A stretch of DNA of 64,000 nt from assembly GCA_963702755.1 (NCBI GenBank), contig CAVPDZ010000005.1:186001-250000 (forward strand). The letters run 5' to 3'. This DNA comes from JAJPKK01 sp963702755. Its GTDB lineage: Bacteria; Pseudomonadota; Alphaproteobacteria; Rhizobiales; Xanthobacteraceae. This document shows positions 19,816 to 31,163 of this stretch, one piece after another. The position numbers and the translations under genes are program-made. The notes under the pieces are model-generated. The model was not told the DNA's origin. It saw nothing but the letters and a program-made list of their open reading frames with translations, and ran no database searches. Each line of letters starts with the position of its first letter. The first letter of the stretch is position 1.

Positions 19816-21033
19816 ATGTCCGAACCTGCCGGAGCCCAGAACGAAACCGCGACGGAGAACGGTCCCGCCGCCTCGCTCTGTTACGTGGTCGATTGTGGCC
19901 TAGGGACTCGCGCGGCGATTTCATCGGCGTGCGACGGGATGGGCGTCACCTACCGGTTCTTCGATTCGCTCACCGCCATGCTGGAGAGTTACGCGGCGGT
20001 GCGACCCGATCTGATCATGATCGACACGACGGTCGCCGGCGAGGCCGCGTGCCGGGCGCGCGACGAATTGGTTGCCGCAAATGTCGATCGGCCGATCTGC
20101 CTGATGAGCGGCCTCAATGGATTGCTGATCGAGGAAATGCGGCGTTCCTGGGATCGAAGCGGCCTCAAGGCGCTCGCGGTGCTTGCCAAGCCGTTGCGCC
20201 AGCAGGCCATCAGGCGATCCGTCATGCGTCTGGTCGGTCGCAGTGCGGCGAAACCGCCGATCGGCATTACCGAGGTGCTCGAGAATGATTGGTTCGAGCT
20301 TTGGTACCAGCCGCGCGTGGACTTGGCGACAAAGGTCCTGGCAGGAGCCGAGGGACTTTTCCGTGCGCGTCATCCCGAGTTCGGAGTGATATCTGCGGCC
20401 GATCTGCTCGACAGCGTCAAGGAGCCCGAACTTTTGAGCCTGACCGCCCGCGTCCTGGGGCGTGCCATGGGCGATTGGAAATCATTCCGCAATCTCGGCA
20501 TCCCGATCGAGTTTTCGATCAACATTCCGACCGTTGCGCTTACCAAGCTCTCGCTGTTTTCAATCTTCTGGGACCAGGCGCCGGACGCCGCGGATTGGCC
20601 GGGCATTACCCTCGAATTGAACGAGGACGACGTCATTCCCAATATGAACTTTGCCTTCGCCACGATGAAGCAGCTTCACAAACAGAAGATCAAGCTCGCG
20701 CTCGATAGCTTCGGACTGTGTTACGAGGAACTGTCGCGCTACAAGGAACTGCCGTTCGCCGAAATGAAGATCGATCGCAGCCTTATTTTCCGATGCGAAG
20801 ACGATGCCCACCAGGCCGGATTGTGCGAGACGATCATCGAATTCGCCCATCGCTATGGGGCCAAAGTGGTTGCCGAAGGTGTTGAAACTGCCGGCCAGGC
20901 GGCGGTGCTGCGAAAATTGGGATGCGACTACGCGCAGGGGCACCTGTTTGCGCGGCCGATGACCAAATCGGATTTCTTGAGCTTGCTGCAGCAGCGCTCC
21001 ACGAAGGCCGCCGCACGAAGCACGGCAGCCTGA
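19816..21033 (+). CDS. Receiver-like domain plus degenerate EAL domain
   Basis: A 405-residue protein beginning MSEPAGAQNE. The N-terminal part (about 20-140) resembles a receiver fold with a DLIMIDT strand, followed by an EAL domain in which key motifs are altered: EAL reads EGL, and the DDFGTG metal loop reads LDSFGLC, losing the second Asp. The K of MKIDRS, EGVET and QGHLFARPM are kept. It probably binds c-di-GMP or protein partners rather than hydrolysing c-di-GMP. An upstream in-frame start at 19672 exists, but MSEPAG fits the domain edge better. It ends 1 base from the convergent MarR gene. Confidence 0.8.
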   Translation: MSEPAGAQNETATENGPAASLCYVVDCGLGTRAAISSACDGMGVTYRFFDSLTAMLESYAAVRPDLIMIDTTVAGEAACRARDELVAANVDRPICLMSGLNGLLIEEMRRSWDRSGLKALAVLAKPLRQQAIRRSVMRLVGRSAAKPPIGITEVLENDWFELWYQPRVDLATKVLAGAEGLFRARHPEFGVISAADLLDSVKEPELLSLTARVLGRAMGDWKSFRNLGIPIEFSINIPTVALTKLSLFSIFWDQAPDAADWPGITLELNEDDVIPNMNFAFATMKQLHKQKIKLALDSFGLCYEELSRYKELPFAEMKIDRSLIFRCEDDAHQAGLCETIIEFAHRYGAKVVAEGVETAGQAAVLRKLGCDYAQGHLFARPMTKSDFLSLLQQRSTKAAARSTAA

Positions 21034-21034
21034 A

Positions 21035-21552
21035 TCACTCTTCGTCGTTCATCGCGCCGCTGGCGGCAGTATGGCTCGTCAGCGCGCGCGACCGTTCGGT
21101 GAGCCGGTCGACCGCGCGTTCGAACGCCGGGCCGGTCGGCCGGATCGATCGCCTCGAATAAGTGGTGGGCAAACTCAAGCGCGCCTGGGGCGAGATCGTG
21201 ATAGATCGCCCGCCCGGCAGGGGTCAGGGACAACAGCGCTTCGCGGCGGTCGGCACGGTTCTCGCGCCGGACGATGAGCTTGCGCCGCTCCAGCGCCTGC
21301 ACCGCGCGCGACACTTTGGTCTTGTGCATGTGGCTGTGGGCGCCCACCGCCTTTGCCGTCATCACCTCGAACTCGCCAAGCGTGACGAGGATGCGCCATT
21401 CCGGCACGCCGATGCCGTAGCGGTCGACATAGATGCGCGACAGCGCCTCGGAGACGAGGCTCGCGACCACGTTGAGCCGGTAGGGCAGGAATTCGTCAAG
21501 CTTCAGCGGTGCCTCGGAATCCGCCGCGCTGCGCGCATGTTCTTTCGCCATG
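21035..21552 (-). CDS. MarR-family transcriptional regulator (frameshift near 3' end)
   Basis: A winged-helix regulator of about 170 residues from the ATG at 21552 (MAKEHARSAAD). It shows the MarR core: dimer helix with SRIYVDRYGIGVPEWRIL, recognition region HMHKTKVSRAVQALERRKLI and the wing RRENRADRREALLSLT. The frame breaks near 21138 at PADRP; dropping one base continues as AFERAVDRLTERSRAL and stops at 21035. Ligand and targets are unknown. MarR proteins often control their neighbours, but the next gene upstream is the glycosyltransferase on the same strand 136 bases away, so local control is only a possibility. Confidence 0.87.
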
Positions 21553-21688
21553 GTGCCGCCGCCGATCCCTGCCGTCACTGTGCCCGAAGATTTTATGAAC
21601 ATGGCCGAAGTTGCGGCGCTGTGCAACCGATGATGGTTCGGCGGGCAAAGGCCCGTGCGGAAAACGGTCAAATGCCGAGCGGCAAAAT

Positions 21689-23509
21689 TTATTTTACGAG
21701 ATCGGCGATCAGGCTGCAGAACAATTCCGGCCTGCCGCGAAAGAAGGTCGCCTCAAGGTCGCACGCGATGCAGATCCTTGCGCAATGCCGCCGCCATTCG
21801 GCTTCGTCGATGAGCCGACACGTTGCGGCCACGTACCGGTCGATGCTGTCGGCGACGAGGTCCGGCGGCAGCCCGATGCGGGCGAACATCGCGGCGTCCG
21901 CGTGCGCGTGAGGTTCGGGTCCGTCCAGGCAAACGCCCGGCAGCGCCACGCTCGCCGCGTCAATGATGCCGTTCATGTTGCCGTAGGGAAATGGGCTGAC
22001 GAACAAATCGCACGCGCTGAGTTCGTCCATATAGGTCTCGAAAGGCAATTCGGGATGGACGACCGCTCGTCCCAACGTGCGGCGGATCACGCGAACGAGT
22101 TCGAGGTGCGCGAGACCGACCGCCGCCACCGGGAAAAAATGGAATTCAGTTGGCGTACGCGATCTTTCGGCGATCAGAGCGAGGGCCTCGACGAAGCGCG
22201 GGTTGAGCTTCATGATCGAGGCCGGCACCGCGATGCGGACGATTGAACTGTCGCGCGGCGGCACGCGGTTCTTTTTTGCGCGCGAAATCGGTACGAACGG
22301 CATCGCTTCCTTCGGAACGGTGATCAGCTTCTCGGAAAAGCAGTCACGCGAACCGACGAAGTCGTCCGGCAGGATCATGTAGTCGATGGCTGGGCTCATG
22401 GTGGTCGCGGTGTGCCCAAACGACACGCATTGCACGGGCGCGAGCCGCAGCGAGGCAAGCGCAATCGTTTCCGCACGCATGCCGACGCCAAGATGAAGAA
22501 CGACGGACGGCGCTCGCGCGGCAATCTCCGCAGCCAATGAACGCACGGCAGTCGCGAAATCGGCGATCGGAAGCGGCAACAGCTCGTCAAAACACGATGC
22601 CGTCGATGCATCGATATGGTGTGGCGGGATCACGCCGACGACGCGAAATCGCTCGCGCAGCGAACGGACCGATTGCGAATGGGTGCGATAAACCGAGTGG
22701 TTCGGCGAGAAATATTCCGCGACCACCACGACGGTAGGCCGCGGCGATGTGCGCGGCACCGCCTTTGTTACTTCCGGGCAGCCGATCTCGATGCATTTGC
22801 GATGCATCTGGCGCATGATGGCGCCCTTGATGTCGTGCTTGCGCGGCGTGAAGGCGTAGCTGCAGTGCATGTAAGTCTCGGCCGCCCTTGATAGCGAAAT
22901 CGTGCCGAGCCTTATCTCGTCGAGCCGCGCCGGGAGCCATTCGAGGAGACGTTCGCGCAGCGCCGCGGCGCGCGGGCGAAACACCGTTCGCGAGCCGAGG
23001 AAATGCAAGAATGCGGTTGCCGCCGCGGGCGTGTTCGCCTGCCACCACTTGTCGAGGTCGAGTTCGAAACGGGTGTTTGTGGACAGAACCGGCAGAAAGC
23101 GGATGATGGTCTCGGCGGACAATGTCCAAGTGTCGCTGCCGGCAACGCTCCCAATCACGGGTAGCAGGTAGTCCGACGTTGCAAAGCCGCTGATCGAAAA
23201 GATCAGATCGATCCACCGGTGCTGGAGAAGAAAGGCCTCGAACCCTTCGTCGGAAAATCGAAATGCAGGGTTGGTGATGATCCGACTGAGCGCGGCCGCG
23301 AAGCGTGTGCAGAAGATGACGGTGCGCTCCTCATCATCCGCCGCTTCGTCCGGTCCGCCAAGATCGATATGTTGGATGCGGCCGTAGGCGGCGTCGATCG
23401 CCTCGAGGATCTGCAGCGCCATCATCGCCGCGCGATCATGTGCACCCTCGGCCGCGAGGCGCTCCAGCGCGGCCAGCGAAGGGATTGGTCTATTCGCGGC
23501 CGCGTCCAT
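21689..23509 (-). CDS. HMW1C-like cytoplasmic N-glycosyltransferase (predicted)
   Basis: A 606-residue protein close to the length of Haemophilus HMW1C and Actinobacillus NGT (about 620). It has an all-helical N-terminal half and a GT-B C-terminal half. Signatures seen: VSFGHTATTMSPAIDYMIL with PDDFVGSRDCFSEKL just after it (from about residue 360), PASIMKLNPRF (about 430, with the Lys that in this family contacts the nucleotide sugar), and the donor-site block FPYGNMNGIIDAAS with LPGVCLDGPEPHAHAD (about 505-540). Known family members transfer Glc or Gal from UDP-sugars to Asn in N-X-S/T of adhesins in the cytoplasm. There is no signal peptide or membrane helix. It is transcribed divergently from a giant sequon-rich autotransporter, its likely substrate. 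The frame is intact. Confidence 0.85.
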   Translation of the reverse strand: MDAAANRPIPSLAALERLAAEGAHDRAAMMALQILEAIDAAYGRIQHIDLGGPDEAADDEERTVIFCTRFAAALSRIITNPAFRFSDEGFEAFLLQHRWIDLIFSISGFATSDYLLPVIGSVAGSDTWTLSAETIIRFLPVLSTNTRFELDLDKWWQANTPAAATAFLHFLGSRTVFRPRAAALRERLLEWLPARLDEIRLGTISLSRAAETYMHCSYAFTPRKHDIKGAIMRQMHRKCIEIGCPEVTKAVPRTSPRPTVVVVAEYFSPNHSVYRTHSQSVRSLRERFRVVGVIPPHHIDASTASCFDELLPLPIADFATAVRSLAAEIAARAPSVVLHLGVGMRAETIALASLRLAPVQCVSFGHTATTMSPAIDYMILPDDFVGSRDCFSEKLITVPKEAMPFVPISRAKKNRVPPRDSSIVRIAVPASIMKLNPRFVEALALIAERSRTPTEFHFFPVAAVGLAHLELVRVIRRTLGRAVVHPELPFETYMDELSACDLFVSPFPYGNMNGIIDAASVALPGVCLDGPEPHAHADAAMFARIGLPPDLVADSIDRYVAATCRLIDEAEWRRHCARICIACDLEATFFRGRPELFCSLIADLVK

Positions 23510-23787
23510 TTTGGTCGTTCGGCAAGGGCATCGATCGCGTCATCCCTATCCCGCCGATGCCGTTGATGTCACGGCCATTCTGGTGCGCAGGCGAATGTGT
23601 GTCCGATGGGCCACATCTTGAGGAAATGCGGCACGGAATAGAATGACCGAAGGCTTTCGCCGATGCCCATCGCGGCCAGCATTGGTAAAAAAGCGGACGT
23701 TGTCGCGTCTGGAGATCGAGCCGGGCCGACGCCAAAACCGCGTTGAGACCATCTTTCAACAGCGATCTCGATCCTGCAGGGTGTGCG
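23510..23787. promoter_or_regulatory. Shared divergent upstream region of the glycosyltransferase and autotransporter
   Basis: About 280 bases lie between the two divergent starts, so both promoters are expected here and co-regulation is plausible. I could not identify a -35/-10 pair, operator or phase-variable simple-sequence tract with confidence. A weak reading frame on the plus strand has no coding character. Confidence 0.4.
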
Positions 23788-26700
23788 ATGTACGGGAATT
23801 CCGGCGGCGCCGGATCGGGCTCGTTTCCGGTCTCGGTCATGAGGCGCTATCGCGCGCGCCTGATGACCTGCACCGCGATCGTCGGCGGAATCGCGGCTGG
23901 ACTCGGCGGCGCGCCCAGCGCGGTGTTCGCGCAATGCGCCGTGACGGCAAACCCCAATACCGTGTCGTGCTCGGTCAGCACAACCACGACCAATACGACC
24001 AACACAGATGCCGCAACGGCGAACTCCTCCGACCGGCAACAGACATTCGACACCGGCGGCAATGTCACGGCGACCATTGGTTCCGGCGTCACCGTCACCG
24101 GCTTCGGCCTCGCGATCACGAACACGCAGACCGCGACGGGCACCAACGGCGACATCAACTTCACGAACGCCGGCACCGTCACCGTAACTGCCGGATCGAC
24201 GCCGAGCGCCGGCGGAAACAGCGTTCTCAACATCACCGCGACCGGCAACATCACCTACACGGGATCCTGGGACCATCAGCGATGCCGGTCAGGGTCTGAC
24301 CGCGGCGACGTTCAGCTCGAGCGGCGGCAACATCGTCGTCGGCGGCAACGGAAATGTGTCCGCTCAACTCGGCACCATCTCGGGCGCATCCGGCATCGTC
24401 GCCAATACGACCGCAGGATCAGTGACCATTGCCGGTACGAGTAACGTCACCGGCACTAACGGCGCCGGCATCAGCGCCACGGGCACCAATGCGATCACGA
24501 TCGGCGGGAACACCGCCGGAACGACCATCGGCAACGTGTCGGGAACGACCTACGGCATCAACGCGTCCGGCAATGCCGGCGGCAACGCCACCATCGCAGG
24601 GCATCAGCCAGCGTGGCCGGCGGCAACGCCACTGGCCAATGCCGGCATCAACGCCAACCTTGTAGTTCGGCAACAGTATCATCATCGGCGCCAACGGGGG
24701 ATCCGCGACCGGCCTCATCGGCGACGTGGCGGGCGGCGTCGGCATCAATGCCAGCATATCGCGGGCGGCACCGTCATCGATCGCCGGCGTCGGCAATGTG
24801 ACCGGCACGTCTGGGGCGGGCATCGCTCTGCCAACATCGGTCTCGGCTCGGCAATATCACGATCGGCGGCCTGCTCGAACACGACAGCCATCGGTAACGG
24901 TCAAGGGCTCGACCGATGGCATCGACCGCAAGCTCAGACCGGCGGGACCGTAATCGATCGCGAAGGGATCAGCGAGCGTCACCGGCACCAACGGCAACGG
25001 AATCAAACGCTCACGTTTCGCCCAATCTGCCGAAGTCACCATCGCGGGCATCGGCAATGTCAGCGGCGGCGGTGGCGCCGGCATCAGTCGTAGTCGAGCT
25101 CGAATACGGGCGACGTGTCACCATTGGCGGAAACACCGTCGGCTCGACTATCGGCAACGTGTCCGGCACGACGTCCGGCATTAGCGCCAGTGTCACCGGC
25201 AGCAGCACCGTCGCTATTCAGGGCATTGCCGGCGTGACAGGTGGCAACGCCACTGGCGACTACGGGATCAATGCCAGTTCCGCTGGCATCACCAGCGTAA
25301 CAATCGGCGCCAATGGCGGCTCGGCGACCGGCATGATCGGCAACGTCGTCGGGCGGCATAGGGATCAATGCGAACATATCCGGTGGGCACCATCACGATT
25401 GCCGGCGTCGGCAATGTCACCGGTACGGCGGGTGCCGGCATCGCTCGTCAACATAGGCCTTGGCTCGGCAATATCACCGATCGGCGGCCTCTCGACACCA
25501 ACGACGGCCATGCGGCAACGGTCAAGGGAGCAGACCGACGGCATCGACGCTGAGCGCTCACCGGCGGCACCGTAACGATCGCGAAGGGATCAGCGAGCGT
25601 CACTGGTACGACCGGTAGCGGCATCAACGCCACCATGTTCGACCATATCGCACGTGATGATCGCAGGCCTCGGCAACGTCTCCGGCAACATGTCCGGAAG
25701 CAATGCCGGCATCAGCGCCACGATCACAGGGAGCTCAGCGGCACCACAAACACCGTCACGATCGGCGGCACGACCGGCAGAGGCGGCGATCGGCAATGTC
25801 GACGGCGCGCCACCGGCATCAATGTCAAACATCACGAGCAGGAAACATTACTATCGCAGGGCATCAGCAGCGTCACCGGGGGGCAATGCAACCGGTCAAC
25901 GCCGGCATCAATGTCATCGGCGTCCTCGGGCGGCACTATCACGATCGGCGCCAATGGCAGTCTCAGCGGCCGGTCTGATCGGCAACGTCACGGGCGCGAC
26001 CGGCATCACCGTGAGTTCAGCGGGCCGGCGACATCATCGATCTGCTGGCGTTGGCAACGTCACCGGCACGGCAGGCGCTGGCATATTGCTCAATGGGGGA
26101 GCCGGCGGGAGCATCACGGTCGGCGGCCTCTCGGCCAACGCTGCAGTCGGCGACGTGAAGGGCGCGACCGACGGCATCAACGCGAGCCTCGGCGGCGGCA
26201 CGATCTCGATCACCGGTGTCGGCAACGTCACCGGCACCAATGGCGTTGGCATCAGCGCCAACGTCAGCGCTGGGCGGTAACATCACGATCGGGAATGTCG
26301 CCAACGTCGGCGGCGGCACCGACGGCATCAACGCGAACCTGTTCGGCGGGACCTTGTCGATCCAAGGGCTCGGCAACGTTACCGGCACCGCCGGCACCGG
26401 CATCAACGTGACCTCCGGCGCCGCCAACGTAACGATCGCTGGCGTCAGCAGCGTTACCGGCGGCAATGTCTCTGGCGATTTCGGCATCAATGTTTCGGCA
26501 TCGTCGGGCGGCACTGCCACGATCGGGGCCAACGGCGGATCGACAGCAGCTCTAATCGGCAATGTGACGGGTGCGACCGGCATCAACGTGAACTACCAGG
26601 CCGCCAACATCACGGTTGCAGGTGTCGGCAACGTCACTGGCACCGCCGGTGCCGGCATGGTGCTCAATGCGGGAGTTGGCGGGAGCATCGCGGTCGGCGG

Positions 26701-29700
26701 CCTCACCACCAACTCCGCGGTCGGCGACGTGAGGGGCACGACCGATGGCATCAACGCGAGCCTCGGCGGCGGCACCATCTCGATCACCGGCGTCGGCAAC
26801 GTCACCGGCACCAATGGTATTGGCATCAGCGCCAACGTCAGCGCGGGCGGCGGCATCACCATCGGGAATGTGGGCAACGTCAGCGGGGGTACGGACGGCA
26901 TTTACGCGAACACCCTAGGCGGGAACATATCCATTCAAGGGCTTGGCAACGTCACCGGCACCGCGGGCACCGGCATCACCGCGAATTCAGGCGCCGGCAA
27001 CATAACGATTGCAGCCCTCGGCAACGTCTCCGGCGGCAATGTCTCCGGCGATGCCGGCATCAGCGCGACGATTTCAGGAAGCGTCGCGAATGTCACGAAC
27101 AGCATCACCATCGGCGGCAGCGGCAACGTCTCTGCAGCGATCGGCAATGTGTCGGGCGCCACCGGCGTCAGCGCAAATATGGCCGCTGGAAACGTCAACA
27201 TCGCCAACGTTGGCAACATAACTGGCTCCTCCGGCGCTGGAATTGCGGTGTCGATCGGCAGTGAAGGTGTCGTTGTGATCGGCGGCAACACCACCGGCAC
27301 GACGATCGGCAATGTATCCGGCACGACGACCGGCATCGACGTCGCCAATGCTACCACGACCACAATTCAAGGCGTCGCCGGCGTCACCGGCGGAAACGGG
27401 ACCGGGCACTTCGGCATCAACGTCGCCAATTCACTCACCAGCGTGACGATCGGCGCCAACGGGAGCTCCGCGGCCGGCCTCATCGGCGACGTCTCGGGCG
27501 GCACCGGCATCAATATCAGCATAACCGGCGGCGGCGGGAATGCCACCGTGGCCGGTGTAGGTAACGTTACCGGCACGTCCGGTGCCGGCATCGTGCTGTC
27601 GAACTCTGTCGGCGGCGCCCTGGTCGTCGGCGGGACCGGCAACTACACCGGGGTCGGCGCCGTGAAGGGCGCGACCGACGGCATCGATCTGTCGCTCCTC
27701 ACCGGCACCATCACGGTCCGCAATATCGCAAGCGTCACCGGCTCCGCCGGCGCCGGCATCAACGCCAATTATACCGGCAGCGGCGGCGTCGTGGTGATCG
27801 GCGGCAACACCACCGGCACGACGATCGGCAACGTGTCTGGCACGACGACCGGCATCAACGTCACCAACGCCATCGAGACGACGATTCAAGGCATCACCGG
27901 TGTCACCGGTGGCAACGGCACCGGACACTTCGGCATCAATGTCGGCAACTCCTTCACCAGCGTAACGATCGGCGCCAACGGGAGCTCCGCGATCGGTCTG
28001 ATCGGCGACGTCTCGGGCGGCACCGGCATCAGTGTCAGCATAACCGGCGGCGGCGGCATTGCCACCGTGGCCGGTGTCGGCAACGTGACCGGCACCTCCG
28101 GCGCCGGCATCGTGCTGTCGAACTCCGTCGGCGGCGAGGTCATCGTCGGCCGGACGGGCAATTACGTCGGCGTCGGCGCCGTGAAGGGTGCGACCGACGG
28201 CATCGATCTATCGCTCTCCAGCGGCATAATCTCGGTCAGCAATGTTGCGAGCGTCACCGGCACCGCCGGCGCCGGCATCAATGCCAATATCACAAACAGC
28301 GGCAACGTCACCATTCAGGGGATCGGCAGCGTCACCGGCTCCGCCGGCGCCGGCATCAACACAAATTATACCGGCGGTGGCGGTGTCGTCATCATCGGCG
28401 GCAACGCCACCGGCACGACGATCGGCAACGTGTCCGGCACGACGACCGGCATCCACGTCACCAACGCGAGCACGACCACAATTCAGGGCATCGCCGGTGT
28501 TACCGGGGGCAACGGAACCGGGAACTTCGGCATCAACGTCGGCAACTCTTTCACCAGCGTAACGATCGGCGCCAACGGCAGCTCCGCGGCCGGTCATGAT
28601 CGGCGACGTCTCGGGCGGCACCGGCATCAGTGTCAGCATAACCGTCGGCGGCGGCATTGCCACCGTGGCCGGTGTCGGCAACGTGACCGGCACCTCCGGT
28701 GCCGGCATCGTGCTGTCGAACTCCGTCGGCGGCGAGGTCATCGTCGGCCGGACGGGCAATTACGTCGGCGTCGGCGCCGTGAAGGGTGCGACCGACGGCA
28801 TCGATCTATCGCTCTCCAGCGGCATAATCTCGGTCAGCAATGTTGCGGGCGTCACCGGCACCGCCGGCGCCGGCATCAATGCCAATATCACAAACAGCGG
28901 CAACATCACGATGTCCAGCATCGGCAACGTCAGCGGCGGCACCAGCGGCATCATTGCTGCAACCACGGGATCATTGCCGGGCGACATCACCATTCAGGGG
29001 ATCGGCACCGTCTCGGGCGCCGCCGGCGTCGGCATCAGCGCGACCGGAAATGGCGAACGTCACCATCGGCGGCAACACCACCGGCACGACGATAGGCGCC
29101 GTATCCGGCACGACGACCGGCATCGCCGTATCGGCGAACGCGACCGCAACCGTGACGATTGTCAACAATGTCACCGGAACGTCCGGCAGCGGCATCTCAA
29201 CCAGCGGCGGCACGGGGCTCACCACGGTCTTGATCGATAGGGGAATCACCAAAGGCGGCACCAACGCCATCGGCGCGACCTCGTCCGGCCAGATCCAGAT
29301 CACCAACAATGCCACGATCGAGAACTTGAGCGGGCTCGCAAGCGGTCAGGTTCTCTCGACCAATTCGAGCGGCAACGTCAGCGTTGCCAACAATGCCAAC
29401 ATGACCGGCACGGTCAGCATGGCCGGCACCGGCCCTCAATCGATCACGAACAGCGGGACCTGGAACACGCTCGGCACGAGCACGTTCACGACCGGCATCA
29501 GCCTGGTCGACAACACCGGCATGATCGCGTTCTCGGATTCCGCCACATTCTCCAATCTCGCGAACCTCACCAACAGCGGCACGCTCAAATTCACCAGCGC
29601 CTCGGGGGTATTGACGACGGCCGGCAACGTGACGTTCTCCCCGACATCGCTGTTCTCGTTGCAGGTGACGCCGGGCGCGGCGTCGAAAATCGTTGCAGGA

Positions 29701-31155
29701 GGCTCGGCAACGCTCGCAGGTGCCGTATCCGCGACTTTCGCGCCCGGCAGTTATTCGCTCGGATCGTCGTACGTCATCCTCAGCGCAAGCTCCCATACCG
29801 GCACGTTCAGTTCGCTGGACACACCGGGCCTCAACAGGACATTGCGGGCAAGCCTCGACTATGGCTCCGCGGACAACGTGTCGATCGACATCACATCGGC
29901 GCTGATCTCGACTGCCGGTCTCAACCGCAACCAGGCCAACGTCGCCAATGCGCTCAATAGTTATTTCAGCGGTTCCGGCTATCTCCCGCCGGGATTCCTG
30001 ACTGTGTTCCAGCAAACCGGGGCGGCGCTCGCCAATTCGCTGACGCAGCTCTCCGGCGAGACCGCGACCGGCGCGCAAAAAGCCGCACTCGATATCGCGA
30101 ACGGCTTCATCAACACGATGATGAACCCCTACGTCGGCAATCGCGGTGCGGGCGGCAGCTTCGGTCCGATGAGTTATGCGCCGGCACCGAGCGCTCGCTT
30201 ACGGTTCGGATCGCGATAACACCGATAACGTGCTTGCCTATGCGAAGAAGGACTCAAAGCCGAGTTCGGCGTGGCCGCTCGCTTCTTTCGGTTCGCCACC
30301 GCCGCCGCCGCGCTGGTCCATGTGGGGTTCGGCTTACGGCGGCCAGGCGACCGTGAGCGGCGATGCCACGGTCGGCAGCTCGACCACGACAACGCGGGTG
30401 TCGGGATTTGCCGCCCGGAATCGATTATCGCATTCAGCCGGACACGATCGTCGGTTTTTCGCTCGCGGGCGGGAGCGGCAAATGGAGTCTCGCCAACGGC
30501 CTCGGCGGCGGCCAATCGAACGTATTCCAGCCTCGGCGGTTTTGCCTCGCAGCGGTTCGGTGCCGCGTATCTCTCGGCGGGGCTCGCATTCGGCGCGAAC
30601 TGGATGTCGACCAACCGCGTGGTGACGGTGAACGCTCCCGAAGGATACAACGCTGATTTTTTCGCGGCGACGCTCTCCAGCCGGCTCGAAGGCGGGTATC
30701 GCGTCGAAGCGCAGGACTTCGGGCTGACGCCATACGGTGCGGTGCAATTCACCACGTTCTCGACGCCAGCTTATTCGGAGCAGTTGGCCGGAGGTCCGGG
30801 GACCTTTGGCCTCAGCTACGCCGGCCGCACATTTGCAACAACGCGGACCGAACTCGGGAGCTGGGCGGACAGGACGTTCGTGCTTGCCAATGGCAACCCG
30901 CTGGTGTTGCGCGTGCGGCTCGCCTGGGCGCATGACGTCAACAACGACGACACGGCAGTCGCGGCCTTTCAAACTTTGCCCGGCACGACATTCGTTGTCG
31001 GCGGCGCGGTACCCAATCCGGATTCGGCGCTGGTCTCCATTGCTGCGGAGTATTTTCTCAACAGCGAATGGCGGTTCGGCGGCCGCTTCGATGGCGAGTT
31101 CTCGCCAAACCGCACGAGCTACGCCGGGACCGCGACGCTGCGACGGGTGTGGTAG
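23788..31155 (+). CDS. Giant repeat-rich autotransporter adhesin (many frameshifts)
   Basis: One gene of about 2450 codons in pieces. An N-terminal extended signal (MYGNSGGAGSGS, then MRRYRARLMTCTAIVGG to SAVFA) is followed by Thr/Asn-rich segments, then thousands of bases of beta-helix-like repeats built from units such as IAGVGNVTGTSGAGI and TIGNVSGTTTGI, a linker (about 29600-30170), and a C-terminal barrel of roughly 300 residues (30200-31155; SMWGSAYGGQ, FGAAYLSAGLAFGANW, end TATLRRVW). The passenger is packed with N-X-S/T. Translation is broken many times at 24.2-26.3 kb and near 28595, 29055, 30190, 30400 and 30520; 26.28-28.59 kb reads through. Comparison with sister repeats shows single inserted bases, so error is likely. 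It ends 8 bases from a convergent gene. Confidence 0.85.
27273..28990 (+). repeat. Long tandem repeats within the autotransporter passenger
   Basis: Three long units begin at about 27273, 27787 and 28388, each opening with ATCGGCGGCAAC and encoding IGG-N-(T/A)-TGTTIGNVSGTTTGI, then VTGGNGTG.FGINV, TIGANGSSA, GDVSGGTGI and GATDGIDLSL. Units two and three are nearly identical over more than 200 bases (about 28090-28300 versus 28690-28900). Unit two carries an extra block of about 85 bases. Such near-identity implies recent duplication and likely copy-number variation. Shorter related units extend back to about 24400, for example 26160-26260 versus 26740-26840. Confidence 0.85.
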
Positions 31156-31163
31156 CGGTCATT

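Noticed and set aside
24400..29200. Repeat array considered as CRISPR or a tandem non-coding satellite
   Set aside because: Units are imperfect, coding, multiples of codons in the intact part, and lack constant repeats with unique spacers of equal size.
23569..30078. Several minus-strand frames through the autotransporter repeats (PVTLP-rich)
   Set aside because: They are the mirror of the plus-strand GNVTG repeats; the signal peptide and C-terminal barrel exist only on the plus strand.
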